64,000 nt of DNA from Kangiellaceae bacterium (GTDB lineage Bacteria > Pseudomonadota > Gammaproteobacteria > Enterobacterales > Kangiellaceae). Positions 8,610 to 16,712 of the stretch are shown in pieces; positions within the stretch are counted from its first letter, which is position 1, and each line of letters opens with the position of its first letter. A program made the position numbers and the translations under genes. Under the pieces are notes generated by a model that was not told the DNA's origin, ran no database searches, and saw nothing but the letters and a program-made list of their open reading frames with translations. Where the stretch lies: positions 62,001 through 126,000 of the forward strand of contig JABXIQ010000018.1 in the NCBI GenBank assembly GCA_013373015.1, given 5' to 3'.

Positions 8610-9419
8610 TTAACAGTCGTGATGGTCTTTAATAATATGGTTATCTTTAGGCGGAAAACTTGATGCAAAATCGCCAAGCTCTATCGCTTCATGAATTTTA
8701 TGAATAATCGAAGAGTCCATTGCGTTATAAATGTCTTCAAATTGTTTAATCACAAAATAGATGGTTTGAAAAATATCTATGCGGTAAGGAGTACGTAAAG
8801 CGGTCATAACATCAAAAGCTTTGCGTTCTGGCTTTTCACTGTCTAAGCTGTAAACGGTTTCACCTTTTGATGATAAGATTCCTGCGCCGTAGACCTTAAG
8901 ACCATTAGCTTGTTGGATTAAGCCAAATTCAACCGTAAACCAAAAAATACGAGCCAAATAAACTCTTTCTTGTTTGCTCGCTTCTAGACCCAGTTTTCCA
9001 TAGTTGTGTACAAAATTGGCGAACACTGGATCGGTTAGTAGAGGACAGTGGCCATAGATTTCATGAAAAATATCGGGTTCTTGCAGGTAGTCAATGTCTT
9101 CTTTGCGACGAATAAAGGTCGCTGCTGGAAATTGTTTGTTGGCTAACAGTTCAAAAAACTTACCAAAGGGGATTAATGCCGGTACAGCTGCCACTTCCCA
9201 ACCCGTAGTTTTACGTAAAGCTTTGTTCACATCAGGAAGTTGTGGTACTGAGTTTTCACTTAAGCCCAATAGCTCTAAGCCTCTAACATATTCATCACAG
9301 GCTCGACCTTGAATAATATTCATTTGGCGCTTGTATAGAAACTCCCACGTTTGATTGTCTTCTAACGAATAATCAATATAACCATTAATATCTGGTTCTC
9401 TTGCAACATATTGAGTCAT
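8610..9419 (-). CDS. phhA: Phenylalanine 4-monooxygenase
   Basis: A 269-aa bacterial-type phenylalanine hydroxylase: the catalytic domain alone, without the ACT regulatory domain of animal enzymes. The non-haem iron ligands are visible as H119 and H124 in DIFHEIYGHCPLL and E164 in FTVEFGL. The enzyme makes tyrosine from phenylalanine with O2 and a pterin cofactor. The pterin carbinolamine dehydratase (phhB), often adjacent, is not in this window. Genes hpd, a VOC protein, phhA and trhP run in one direction with gaps of 6-15 nt, forming a phenylalanine/tyrosine catabolic operon. Confidence 0.93.
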   Translation of the reverse strand: MTQYVAREPDINGYIDYSLEDNQTWEFLYKRQMNIIQGRACDEYVRGLELLGLSENSVPQLPDVNKALRKTTGWEVAAVPALIPFGKFFELLANKQFPAATFIRRKEDIDYLQEPDIFHEIYGHCPLLTDPVFANFVHNYGKLGLEASKQERVYLARIFWFTVEFGLIQQANGLKVYGAGILSSKGETVYSLDSEKPERKAFDVMTALRTPYRIDIFQTIYFVIKQFEDIYNAMDSSIIHKIHEAIELGDFASSFPPKDNHIIKDHHDC

Positions 9420-9434
9420 AATTTACTCCTTAAT

Positions 9435-9977
9435 TTATTGAGAGAACTCTTCTGAATGTAACCACTCAGCTTGTTTAGGTGCTTTTTTAGTTTGTGACCA
9501 CTCTTCAAGCATATCCCACTTTACTTCATCAAGCTTTTTGAACATCTGCTCTGTAGCAGTTACCGTAGTTAATTCTAAGCGATGACCATTCGGATCAAAG
9601 AAGTAGATAGACTTGATAATTTCGTGATTGGTGGGGCCAATAACGTCGATACCTTTTTCTTCAAGTGATGCTTTGGCTTCCAGCAAAGCTGTTTCATTCT
9701 CGACCTGTAAAGCTATGTGTTGTACCCACTCTGGCGTATTAGGATCTTTGCCCATTTCGGGTGAGTTAGGCAGCTCAAAAAATGCTAAAATATTTCCTTG
9801 TCCTGCATCTAAAAAGATATGCATGTACGGGTCGGGTTCTTTGGTCGATGGAACCTTGTCTTCTGCAATGGCTAAGATAAAGTCCATATTTAAGACTTTA
9901 TTGTAAAACTCAACAGTTTCTTTCGCATCTTTGCAGCGATAGGCAACATGATGTATTTGTTGTATTTTCATCGTCAT
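9435..9977 (-). CDS. VOC-fold metalloprotein (glyoxalase/dioxygenase superfamily)
   Basis: A 180-aa two-module VOC protein. Likely metal ligands are His in IHHVAYR (about residues 9-10), His in WVQHIALQV (about residue 96) and Glu in GHRLELTT (about residue 137). FFDPNGHRLEL is a classic VOC ending, and the tail after about residue 145 is charged. The start at 9977 is preceded by AAGGA at 6-nt spacing. It lies between hpd and phhA, so it may act on homogentisate or another aromatic metabolite. No homogentisate 1,2-dioxygenase is seen here. The exact reaction is unknown. Confidence 0.75.
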   Translation of the reverse strand: MTMKIQQIHHVAYRCKDAKETVEFYNKVLNMDFILAIAEDKVPSTKEPDPYMHIFLDAGQGNILAFFELPNSPEMGKDPNTPEWVQHIALQVENETALLEAKASLEEKGIDVIGPTNHEIIKSIYFFDPNGHRLELTTVTATEQMFKKLDEVKWDMLEEWSQTKKAPKQAEWLHSEEFSQ

Positions 9978-9983
9978 ATTTCC

Positions 9984-11021
9984 TTATAATACGCCACGTT
10001 TTTTCTGATCACGCTCAATGGATTCGAATAAAGCTTGGAAGTTACCCTCGCCAAAACCTTGGTTGTTAGCCCTTTGAATAATTTCAATAAAAATTGGACC
10101 AAATAGATTTTTGGTGAAAATTTGTAACAAATAGGAATTATCATCACCATCAACTAACACCTGATGATCTTCAATGCGCTGATGGTCTTCTTGCACGTTA
10201 GGCACACGGTCAAATACTGTTTTGTAATAATCTTCATGAATGTCCAAAGTGTCTATCACTTTGCGATCCAATTGATCAAGTGAGCTCAAAATATCATTGG
10301 TTTCAAAAGCAATATGTTGAACACCTGGACCATTATATTCTCGCAAGTACTCATCAATTTGGTTTTTATCGTCACCTTTACCTTCATTAATGGGTATGCA
10401 GAAACTGCCATCAGGCGAGCGTAACGCATAAGAGAGCAGGGCGGTTTCTTGGCCTTTGATATCGAAATAGCGCACTTCAGTAAAGCCAAAAACATTCTTA
10501 TAGAAGTTTGCCCATTGCTCCATAGTACCTTTGTGAACATTGTTGGTTAAGTGGTCAATTCTGGTAAAGCCCATATTAGGCTTCAATGTTGGATTATCTA
10601 AATCCTTAAAGTCATCTTGATAAATATTTCCTTTATCCGAAAACTTGTCGATGAAATAAATCAAGCTATCACCAATGCCGTAGATCGCAGGGTAGTCCAG
10701 ATCTATATCATTAGGGTTAGCTGCTTTTGCACCGCGGTCTACTGCAATTTGTTGGGCTTTTTGTGCATCATCAACACGCCAGCCCATAGAGCAGATGGCA
10801 GGACCGTGTTGATCTGCGAATGTTTTCGAAAAACCTTGTTTTTCAGTATTCAGCAAAAAGTGAATATCATTTTGGTTGTAATAGTAGATATCTTGATCTT
10901 TATGTTTTTTTAGCTTTGAGAAGCCAAAAGCAAAAAAAACTTGCTCCATAAAGTCACTTTGTGGACTAGCGAATTCCGTAAATTCTATCCCTCGCAAACC
11001 TAAGTAATTATTTTCACTCAT
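9984..11021 (-). CDS. hpd: 4-hydroxyphenylpyruvate dioxygenase
   Basis: A 345-aa protein with two VOC domains. The C-terminal half holds iron-binding motifs: His in RIDHLTNNV, His in GVQHIAFET, and Glu in the C-terminal GPIFIEIIQR block. The ending RRANNQGFGEGNFQALFESIE-type helix is typical of HPPD. The enzyme converts 4-hydroxyphenylpyruvate to homogentisate with O2. The start chosen is the ATG at 11021 (SENNYLGLRG); an in-frame ATG at 11048 would add nine residues. It is the first gene of the operon, 72 bp from an FNR box, which for an O2-using enzyme could mean anaerobic repression. Confidence 0.93.
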   Translation of the reverse strand: MSENNYLGLRGIEFTEFASPQSDFMEQVFFAFGFSKLKKHKDQDIYYYNQNDIHFLLNTEKQGFSKTFADQHGPAICSMGWRVDDAQKAQQIAVDRGAKAANPNDIDLDYPAIYGIGDSLIYFIDKFSDKGNIYQDDFKDLDNPTLKPNMGFTRIDHLTNNVHKGTMEQWANFYKNVFGFTEVRYFDIKGQETALLSYALRSPDGSFCIPINEGKGDDKNQIDEYLREYNGPGVQHIAFETNDILSSLDQLDRKVIDTLDIHEDYYKTVFDRVPNVQEDHQRIEDHQVLVDGDDNSYLLQIFTKNLFGPIFIEIIQRANNQGFGEGNFQALFESIERDQKKRGVL

Positions 11022-11092
11022 TATGATACCTACCATTCTCATTGACATAGCATATTAAGTTGCAAGGTTAAACGCTGTACGCTTACTTAGAC

Positions 11093-11106
11093 TTGATGTA
11101 GATCAA
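11093..11106. promoter_or_regulatory. FNR/DNR box upstream of hpd
   Basis: TTGATGTAGATCAA matches TTGAT-N4-ATCAA perfectly. It is 72 bp before the hpd ATG (minus) and about 123 bp before the divergent 130-aa gene. Confidence 0.72.
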
Positions 11107-11156
11107 ACTTAAGGTGAATCAATAAGCTGCTCAGAGCAGTTAAATGTCTTTAAATC

Positions 11157-11170
11157 TTGATTTATATCAA
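11157..11170. promoter_or_regulatory. FNR/DNR box upstream of the 130-aa conserved unknown
   Basis: TTGATTTATATCAA is a perfect FNR consensus 59 bp before the ATG at 11229, a spacing compatible with class II activation. A second box (11093-11106) lies 64 bp away in the same intergenic region. Confidence 0.78.
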
Positions 11171-11228
11171 GTTGGTAACGGATTAAAACTATATACTGAC
11201 CGCATTATTGATAGGTGAGTATTCAAAT

Positions 11229-11621
11229 ATGAGTGAAATGTTTAATGAACTTTTGCAAATGGCAAGGAACCAAGACCAACCGCAGCGTATGTTGTTATTA
11301 TTTGCTAAGGCTGATGAAGTAAAAACCAAGCGTAAAGGTAAAGAATGTAAAGGCACCATAGTACCTGTGATGTGCGTAGATAAGTTGCCCGAAGAATTAA
11401 CCACTTTTGAAGATATAGTTAATGAAGCGGATAGCGTGAGCAAGGAATGGGACTTTATGCTTATCGCCAGTTTAAGTGGTGAAAATCAAATAACACCGAG
11501 CTCTGAAGATGCGGAGCCATTCCTTAATCAAATGACCAATGATGTTGCTTCTGGAAATGATTTAACTCGTTATGTCATATTTGATCGTCAGCAAAACCCT
11601 ATCGAAATGCAAACCCGCTAA
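11229..11621 (+). CDS. Conserved hypothetical protein, FNR-controlled
   Basis: A 130-aa soluble protein starting MSEMFNELLQMARNQ; the ATG at 11229 has AGGTGAG about 10 nt upstream. It contains QPQRMLLLFAKADEV, a short Lys-rich stretch, and TIVPVMCVDKLPEEL. I recall similar small proteins in gammaproteobacteria being labelled 'ribonucleotide reductase subunit alpha', a name not supported by any RNR motif here. The strong FNR box 59 bp upstream and the neighbourhood of molybdenum cofactor and nitrate genes suggest an anaerobic role. The stop codon lies in the loop of the downstream terminator. Confidence 0.78.
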   Translation: MSEMFNELLQMARNQDQPQRMLLLFAKADEVKTKRKGKECKGTIVPVMCVDKLPEELTTFEDIVNEADSVSKEWDFMLIASLSGENQITPSSEDAEPFLNQMTNDVASGNDLTRYVIFDRQQNPIEMQTR

Positions 11622-11637
11622 ACAGGCGGGTTTGTTT
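11611..11637. terminator. Bidirectional hairpin terminator
   Basis: An 8-bp stem AAACCCGC (11611-11618) pairs with GCGGGTTT (11626-11633), followed by GTTT. It separates the 130-aa gene from the convergent moeB, and the stop codon of the former is in the loop. Confidence 0.82.
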
Positions 11638-11642
11638 GGCGA

Positions 11643-12398
11643 TTAAGGCACTGAGCAAATAGGGCAGTTAGCGTCTTTTGCTACTGAAATTTTACGGAAC
11701 TCACAGTTCAGTCCGTCGTATAACGTTAACTGGCTATCACACACTTTACCCGCGCCTGTTAAAATTTTAAGTGCCTCAGTGGCTTGTAATGTACCAATAG
11801 TTCCGACAATTGGAGATAAAACACCTTGATCAAAACAGTTTTCATCCAATTGGATATCAGGCTGATATAAACATTGATAACAGGCTGATTGCGAAGTGAG
11901 GTTAAATACCGCTAACTGGCCTTCAAAGCGAATAGCAGCGCCTGAAACTAAAGGTTTGAAAGATTTCACACAGGCTTCATTAATGGCGAAGCGAGTTTTG
12001 AAGTTGTCACTGCAATCAATGATTAGATCAGCTTGCTTAACTTGTTGTTCAAGCTGCTCTCCTTCGAGCTTACATTCCAGTGTTGTAATTGTCGTCCAAG
12101 GATTTAATGATTGGATGGTTTCTTTAGCAGAAGCAACTTTTGTTTGGCCAATGCGATCGAGAGTATGGATAACTTGCCTCTGTAAATTTGAGCGCTCAAC
12201 CTGATCGTGATCAGCGATTATCAAATGTCCAATGCCAGCTGCAGCTAAATACATGGCAACAGGAGCGCCAAGACCACCCATACCCACAATCAACACACTG
12301 GATTGCTTGAGTTTGGTTTGTCCCATTTCATCGATTTGTGGCAGAATAATATGTCGACTGTAATGAATAAGTTCTTGTTGTGTAAGCATTTTAATCAT
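11643..12398 (-). CDS. moeB: Molybdopterin-synthase adenylyltransferase (ThiF/MoeB/HesA family)
   Basis: A 251-aa E1-like enzyme with the nucleotide-binding loop VLIVGMGGLGAPVAMYLAAAG (about residues 34-54), DHDQVERSNLQRQ, DCSDNFKTRFAINEAC, and zinc cysteines in CYQC and the C-terminal CPIC. It would adenylate the C-terminal Gly-Gly of MoaD before sulfur transfer, and moaD is at 39800-40048. The family also includes ThiF, but the many molybdenum cofactor genes around favour MoeB. The start may be 12398 or the ATG at 12389. It is 42 nt downstream of the radical SAM gene and probably the third gene of that FNR-linked operon. Confidence 0.85.
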   Translation of the reverse strand: MIKMLTQQELIHYSRHIILPQIDEMGQTKLKQSSVLIVGMGGLGAPVAMYLAAAGIGHLIIADHDQVERSNLQRQVIHTLDRIGQTKVASAKETIQSLNPWTTITTLECKLEGEQLEQQVKQADLIIDCSDNFKTRFAINEACVKSFKPLVSGAAIRFEGQLAVFNLTSQSACYQCLYQPDIQLDENCFDQGVLSPIVGTIGTLQATEALKILTGAGKVCDSQLTLYDGLNCEFRKISVAKDANCPICSVP

Positions 12399-12440
12399 TT
12401 AATCCCATTAAGAGCGGCAAGTATCGCATAAAATGGCGCT

Positions 12441-13064
12441 TTACCCAATGACATCTAACTCTCGAGCTAAGAAGTTTGCTCCAGCGCTGTAAGCGATTTG
12501 CTGGCAATTGTGAATATTGACCTGTTCTAAGCCATTAATTGCTGTCACTCGAACATCGTTTATATAGTTTGGCGCAAGACGAATGAACTCCAGAACCGCT
12601 TTATACGCATGCTTTAGTTGCGGTTGGCAGTGCTTGATATAGCTTCGCTCGTCATCAGAGTTCAGGGATATAGAGATGGAGTCAATGAGAGGCTTTAATT
12701 CAAGCAAAATATTGCGTTTGTGAACCAAGTTAGCTAAGCCATCGGTATTTAAGCGGACTTTTATGTTTTTAGATTTTAAGTAACTGGCTACTGCTTTTAA
12801 CTGTTGTAATCTTAAAGTCGGTTCGCCAAAGCCGCAAAAAACCACTTCTTTATAATCAATAAGCTTATCATCCAGCAATTCAATTTGAGAAATAATCTCA
12901 TCGCTAGACGGCTGTTTCGTGATACTTAGATCATAGTCATGAACTTGATGTGAGCCTTGAGTTTTAGGGCAAAAAGTACATTCTAAAGTACAACGATTGC
13001 TGATATTGAGATAAAGGCTATCATCTATGGCATAAACCAGTTGGGGATCGCAAGGATTCTTCAT
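12441..13064 (-). CDS. Radical SAM protein, TatD-linked rSAM type
   Basis: A 207-aa radical SAM enzyme. The 4Fe-4S/SAM cluster motif C-x3-C-x2-C is in NRCTLECTFCPK (about residues 27-38), and the GGE-like motif is FCGFGEPTLR. The opening YAIDDSLYLNISNRC matches the small radical SAM family often found beside TatD nucleases. The substrate is unknown. Its ATG directly abuts the stop of the upstream DGC-domain gene (TAGATG), so the two are translationally coupled. moeB follows. An FNR box precedes the operon. Confidence 0.8.
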   Translation of the reverse strand: MKNPCDPQLVYAIDDSLYLNISNRCTLECTFCPKTQGSHQVHDYDLSITKQPSSDEIISQIELLDDKLIDYKEVVFCGFGEPTLRLQQLKAVASYLKSKNIKVRLNTDGLANLVHKRNILLELKPLIDSISISLNSDDERSYIKHCQPQLKHAYKAVLEFIRLAPNYINDVRVTAINGLEQVNIHNCQQIAYSAGANFLARELDVIG

Positions 13065-13445
13065 CTAGTTACAACCTTGTTCAATGATTTCTTGGCATAA
13101 GTTTTTAACCAGCAACATACCTTCAGCGATGTCTTTGTCGCTAACGTCCTGATGGTAGCGCTTTTTGTAGCCTAGCTCACTGAGCACAAGGTGCTTGCTG
13201 GCTTTAACACCATGCTGTTTTAAACAATTACTTGCACAGGCTAAATGACAACCGTCTATCGCCAAGATTGCCCTTCCAGATTTGGCTGTTTTTACTAGCG
13301 CAGGAACATTTCCGCCAACACCAGCAATACATGACATCTCAGCAAGCTTTTCTCGGTTTAAGTTCACTGCTAATTGATTAGCCATTTGCGCTAAATTTGA
13401 GCAGCCCGAACAAGAATAGACCACGGGTAGTTTTTTATATGTCAT
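13065..13445 (-). CDS. Putative zinc-binding protein, DGC domain
   Basis: A 126-aa cysteine-rich protein with the DGC-domain signature. YSCSGCSNLAQMAN (about residues 10-23) holds two cysteines, MSCIAGVGG another, and DGCHLACASNCL (about residues 84-95) three more. Such proteins are predicted to bind zinc, and their function is unknown. It is the first gene of a DGC, radical SAM, moeB operon. A perfect FNR box sits 59 bp upstream of its ATG. Coupling to radical SAM and cofactor genes hints at maturation of a metal or sulfur centre, which is an inference. Confidence 0.8.
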   Translation of the reverse strand: MTYKKLPVVYSCSGCSNLAQMANQLAVNLNREKLAEMSCIAGVGGNVPALVKTAKSGRAILAIDGCHLACASNCLKQHGVKASKHLVLSELGYKKRYHQDVSDKDIAEGMLLVKNLCQEIIEQGCN

Positions 13446-13503
13446 GCGGTTACTCCTTGATCAAAAGAGTGGGCAAATGTAACCTGCTGGAAACTGGTGA
13501 GTA

Positions 13504-13517
13504 TTGATTAAAATCAA
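13504..13517. promoter_or_regulatory. FNR/DNR box upstream of the DGC/rSAM/moeB operon
   Basis: TTGATTAAAATCAA is a perfect FNR consensus, 59 bp upstream of the DGC gene ATG (13445, minus). It shares the intergenic region with the moaB promoter. Confidence 0.75.
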
Positions 13518-13607
13518 TAATTGATGGCTTTAATGGCTTCACTGCTTTATTTGCCATTGAGTTATCGAAAATATGACTTATAAATTATCTGCAAATGGTG
13601 CTTTTAC

Positions 13608-13621
13608 TTGATCTTTGTCAA
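13608..13621. promoter_or_regulatory. FNR/DNR-like box upstream of moaB
   Basis: TTGATCTTTGTCAA has one mismatch to TTGAT-N4-ATCAA and is 55 bp upstream of the moaB ATG at 13676. It lies inside an alternative longer reading frame, which supports the downstream start for moaB. Confidence 0.6.
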
Positions 13622-13675
13622 GAGTTTTCCCTTTGCTATCATCTAAGATGCACAAAAAATGAATTGGTATGCTTA

Positions 13676-14245
13676 ATGAAATCACATAACAAACAACCTA
13701 AACCTTTCATCCCATTGAACATAGCGGTTTTGACCGTTAGTGATACGCGCAATGAAGAAACGGACACATCTGGATTAGCTTTAGCTGAAGGCTTGACAGA
13801 AGCAGGGCACCAATTATCCGCTAAGAAGATTGTAAAAGACGATATTTACCAGTTGCGGGCTGTAGTTTCGGACTGGATTTTTCAATCTGAGATCCAAGTG
13901 ATTTTAATTACTGGCGGCACCGGATTTACTGCACGAGACAATACACCACAGGCCATTACACCATTGTTAGATAAAATGGTTGATGGCTTTGGTGAGCTCT
14001 TCAGACACATTTCTTATGGTGAAATTGGTACTTCAACCGTTCAATCGCGCGCCTTGGCGGGCTTAGCCAATCGAACCCTTGTGGTTTGTATGCCAGGCTC
14101 TCCAAATGCTTGTCGTACGGCTTGGAATAAGATTTTGAAAGAGCAATTGGATAATAGTCATCGTCCTTGTAATTTTGTTGAGCACCTAGAAATCGTCGAA
14201 GCAGATGAACATGGCCGCTTAAACGTGTGTGAGCCACGCTCATGA
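13676..14245 (+). CDS. moaB: Molybdenum cofactor biosynthesis protein B
   Basis: A 189-aa MoaB/Mog-fold protein: PLNIAVLTVSDTRNEETDTSG, then VILITGGTGFTARDNTPQA and CMPGSPNACRTAW. The family adenylylates molybdopterin or takes part in the late cofactor steps. The start is set at the ATG at 13676. The frame is open to 13595, but that extension has no homology and contains an FNR-like box. The stop overlaps the moeA start by 4 nt. With moeA and nnrS downstream this forms a likely FNR-regulated transcript. Confidence 0.9.
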   Translation: MKSHNKQPKPFIPLNIAVLTVSDTRNEETDTSGLALAEGLTEAGHQLSAKKIVKDDIYQLRAVVSDWIFQSEIQVILITGGTGFTARDNTPQAITPLLDKMVDGFGELFRHISYGEIGTSTVQSRALAGLANRTLVVCMPGSPNACRTAWNKILKEQLDNSHRPCNFVEHLEIVEADEHGRLNVCEPRS

Positions 14246-15465
14246 GTTGTTGTGATGTCCCCGGCTTAATGCCCGTTGAACAGGCCATTGAACGCTTATT
14301 ATCACAAGTTCAACCTGTGACAGATGTGCAAATGCTTCCACTGGCCAAGGCTTTAGGAAAGGTGTTAGCTAAAGAGCAGTATTCTTCAATTAATGTTCCT
14401 GCCTTTAATAACAGTGCTATGGACGGATATGCGGTTAAACTTAGCTCATTATCCACTACCAATAAATTGCCCATTAGTCAGCGCATTATCGCTGGCGATC
14501 CAGCCGATCAACCCTTGCGAGAAGGAACCTGTGCACGAATTTTTACGGGTGCGCCAATTCCTGACAACTGTGATGCAGTGGTGATGCAAGAGCAATGCGA
14601 AGTAATGGAAGAGGGTGATAATATTTTTATCCAGTTTCCTAGCGATATAAAACCACAACAAAATATTCGACCTTTAGGTCAAGATATTCAGATGGATCAA
14701 GTAGTTCTTGAGTCAGGCAAACAATTACGCGCTCAAGAACTGGGCTTATTAGCATCAGTCGGCATCAAAGAAATTCCAGTTTACCGTCCGCTTAAGATCG
14801 CTGTGTTATCAACTGGTAATGAAATTATTGAACCAGGCACTCAAATTAAAGCTGGACAGATTTATAACTCTAATCATTACACCATTATTGGTTTGTTGCA
14901 GTCTCACGGTTTTGAGGTTTATGACTGTGGAACAGTAGTTGATGATGCGCAAAAAATAGAAGCTGCTTTATTAGATGCTGCAGACAACAGTGATTGCATT
15001 ATTACCAGTGGCGGCGTTTCGGTTGGCGAAGAAGATTATGTGAAAAATAGGGTTGAAAAATTAGGTCGTTTGGAGCTGTGGAAAATCGCCATTAAGCCAG
15101 GAAAACCCTTTGCATTTGGTTATGTCAAAGAAACGCCATTTATTGGTTTACCTGGAAATCCATCTGCGGTATTTGCTACCTTTAATATAGTGGCAAAACC
15201 TTACTTACTGTCCTATCAAGGCATGACAGAAGTAACCGCTTTATCCTATAAAGCAAAAGCAAACTTTACGATCACTAAGCCCGCTATTCGTGAACAATAT
15301 CTGTATGTCAAGGCGGTCAATAAAGACGGTCTGCTTTGGCTAGAAAAGTATCCGAATCAAAGCTCTGGCGTTTTATCATCAAGCGCTTGGAGCAATGGCT
15401 TTGCCAAAATCCCTGTTAATACTTGTTTTGAACAAGGTGATGAGATCGACTTCATACCATTTTAA
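14242..15465 (+). CDS. moeA: Molybdopterin molybdotransferase
   Basis: A 407-aa MoeA. It shows NVPAFNNSAMDGYAV (about residues 52-66), RIFTGAPIPDNCDAVVMQE, LSTGNEIIEPG, SGGVSVGEEDYV and GLPGNPSAVFATF, the full set of family motifs. It inserts molybdenum into adenylylated molybdopterin, the last common step before the bis-MGD form used by nitrate reductase. It overlaps moaB by 4 nt (ATGA), and nnrS follows after 29 nt. Confidence 0.94.
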   Translation: MSCCDVPGLMPVEQAIERLLSQVQPVTDVQMLPLAKALGKVLAKEQYSSINVPAFNNSAMDGYAVKLSSLSTTNKLPISQRIIAGDPADQPLREGTCARIFTGAPIPDNCDAVVMQEQCEVMEEGDNIFIQFPSDIKPQQNIRPLGQDIQMDQVVLESGKQLRAQELGLLASVGIKEIPVYRPLKIAVLSTGNEIIEPGTQIKAGQIYNSNHYTIIGLLQSHGFEVYDCGTVVDDAQKIEAALLDAADNSDCIITSGGVSVGEEDYVKNRVEKLGRLELWKIAIKPGKPFAFGYVKETPFIGLPGNPSAVFATFNIVAKPYLLSYQGMTEVTALSYKAKANFTITKPAIREQYLYVKAVNKDGLLWLEKYPNQSSGVLSSSAWSNGFAKIPVNTCFEQGDEIDFIPF

Positions 15466-15494
15466 AAAGATATAAATAAAGCTGTGAGGCTTAT

Positions 15495-16694
15495 ATGATC
15501 AATATTAGTGAACCAAGCAATAAAAAATTTGCCTTGTTTGAACTGGGGTTTAGACCTTTTTTCTTATTATCTGCTCTGCTTGCTGCATTTTTTGTTGTTG
15601 GCTGGGGGTTGTTTTATTCAGGATCTTCCGCTGGCAATATTATTACGAACGTCAACTACTATCCTTCTTTAATGTGGCATAGCCATGAGATGGTTTTTGG
15701 TTACACCAGTGCCGTCATTGCAGGCTTTGTGCTAACTGCCGTGACTAATTGGACAGGTCAAATGACCATTAAAAATACTGCATTAGCAGTTTTGGTTCTA
15801 TTGTGGCTGTTAGCAAGAATATTGCCCTTTGTTACAAACAGCGGTTGGCTGATCGCATCGACAGATTTATTGTTTTATCCTTATTTATCAATAGCCGTTG
15901 CTAAGCCTATTATCCAAACAGGCAATAAACGTAATTTATTTATCATAGCGATTTTAACCTTTGTTGGTCTAGCCAATCTTTTGGTCCACTTGCAATTACT
16001 TAACCTGTTTTCTGACACAGCTAAATCAGGTCTCTATTTTGGGCTTTACATTCAACTGTTACTCATCGTTATTTTCGCAGGAAGAGTTTTTCCTTTCTTT
16101 ACGGGAAGGGGAGTTAAAGTTCCTTTTGAACCACGAAAAGAGCAGTGGCTAGAAGTTTCATCCATTGCTAGTTTTGCATTATTTGCAGCCAGTGATTTAT
16201 TACATTTACCTTCAACCTTGATACTGGTATTGGGTATTAGTGCTGTATTACTCAATTGTTGGCGTTTAGTCGGTTGGTATAACCATCAAATTTGGAAAGT
16301 ACCTTTGTTATGGGTTTTACACCTTGGCTATTTATTCTTAATTTTAGGTATTTTACTTAAAGCTATGGGTACAGTCTGGCCGGCACTAACATTTCCAGCC
16401 TTGCATGCAATGACCGTTGGTGGATTGGGAATGATTACCTTAGGGATGATGGCGCGTGTGAGTTTGGGGCATACCGGACGAAGTATTCATCAACCGCCTA
16501 AAAGCATTAGCTGGATGTTTATTTTGGTAGCTTTAGCTTGTTTGATTCGCGTCTTTGTTCCATTAGCTTTTAGCCAATATTATGTCACCGCTATTTTAGT
16601 TAGCAGTATTTTATGGTCGCTAGCATTTTTATGGTTTGCCGTTATTTATACACCATATTGGATTAAACCAAGAGTTGATGGCTTGCCAGGCTAA
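15495..16694 (+). CDS. nnrS: NnrS family haem-copper membrane protein
   Basis: A 399-aa protein with about 12 hydrophobic segments. It begins FELGFRPFFLLSALLAAFFV and contains the conserved MWHSHEMVFGYTSAVIAGFVLTAV segment, with histidines that bind haem in the family, plus HAMTVGGLGMITLGMMARVSLGHTGR near residue 310. NnrS lies in the inner membrane and in other bacteria eases nitrosative stress during denitrification. It is last in the moaB-moeA-nnrS run and converges with narL. No nitrite or NO reductase gene is in this window. Confidence 0.9.
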   Translation: MINISEPSNKKFALFELGFRPFFLLSALLAAFFVVGWGLFYSGSSAGNIITNVNYYPSLMWHSHEMVFGYTSAVIAGFVLTAVTNWTGQMTIKNTALAVLVLLWLLARILPFVTNSGWLIASTDLLFYPYLSIAVAKPIIQTGNKRNLFIIAILTFVGLANLLVHLQLLNLFSDTAKSGLYFGLYIQLLLIVIFAGRVFPFFTGRGVKVPFEPRKEQWLEVSSIASFALFAASDLLHLPSTLILVLGISAVLLNCWRLVGWYNHQIWKVPLLWVLHLGYLFLILGILLKAMGTVWPALTFPALHAMTVGGLGMITLGMMARVSLGHTGRSIHQPPKSISWMFILVALACLIRVFVPLAFSQYYVTAILVSSILWSLAFLWFAVIYTPYWIKPRVDGLPG

Positions 16695-16712
16695 TTTTGT
16701 TAAAAAGACCAT

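Noticed and set aside
9435-9977. VOC protein as a second HPPD
   Set aside because: It is 180 aa, half of HPPD length, and lacks the C-terminal HPPD helix; it is a separate VOC family.
13595-13675. Longer N-terminus for moaB
   Set aside because: The 27 extra codons contain the FNR-like box and do not resemble MoaB.
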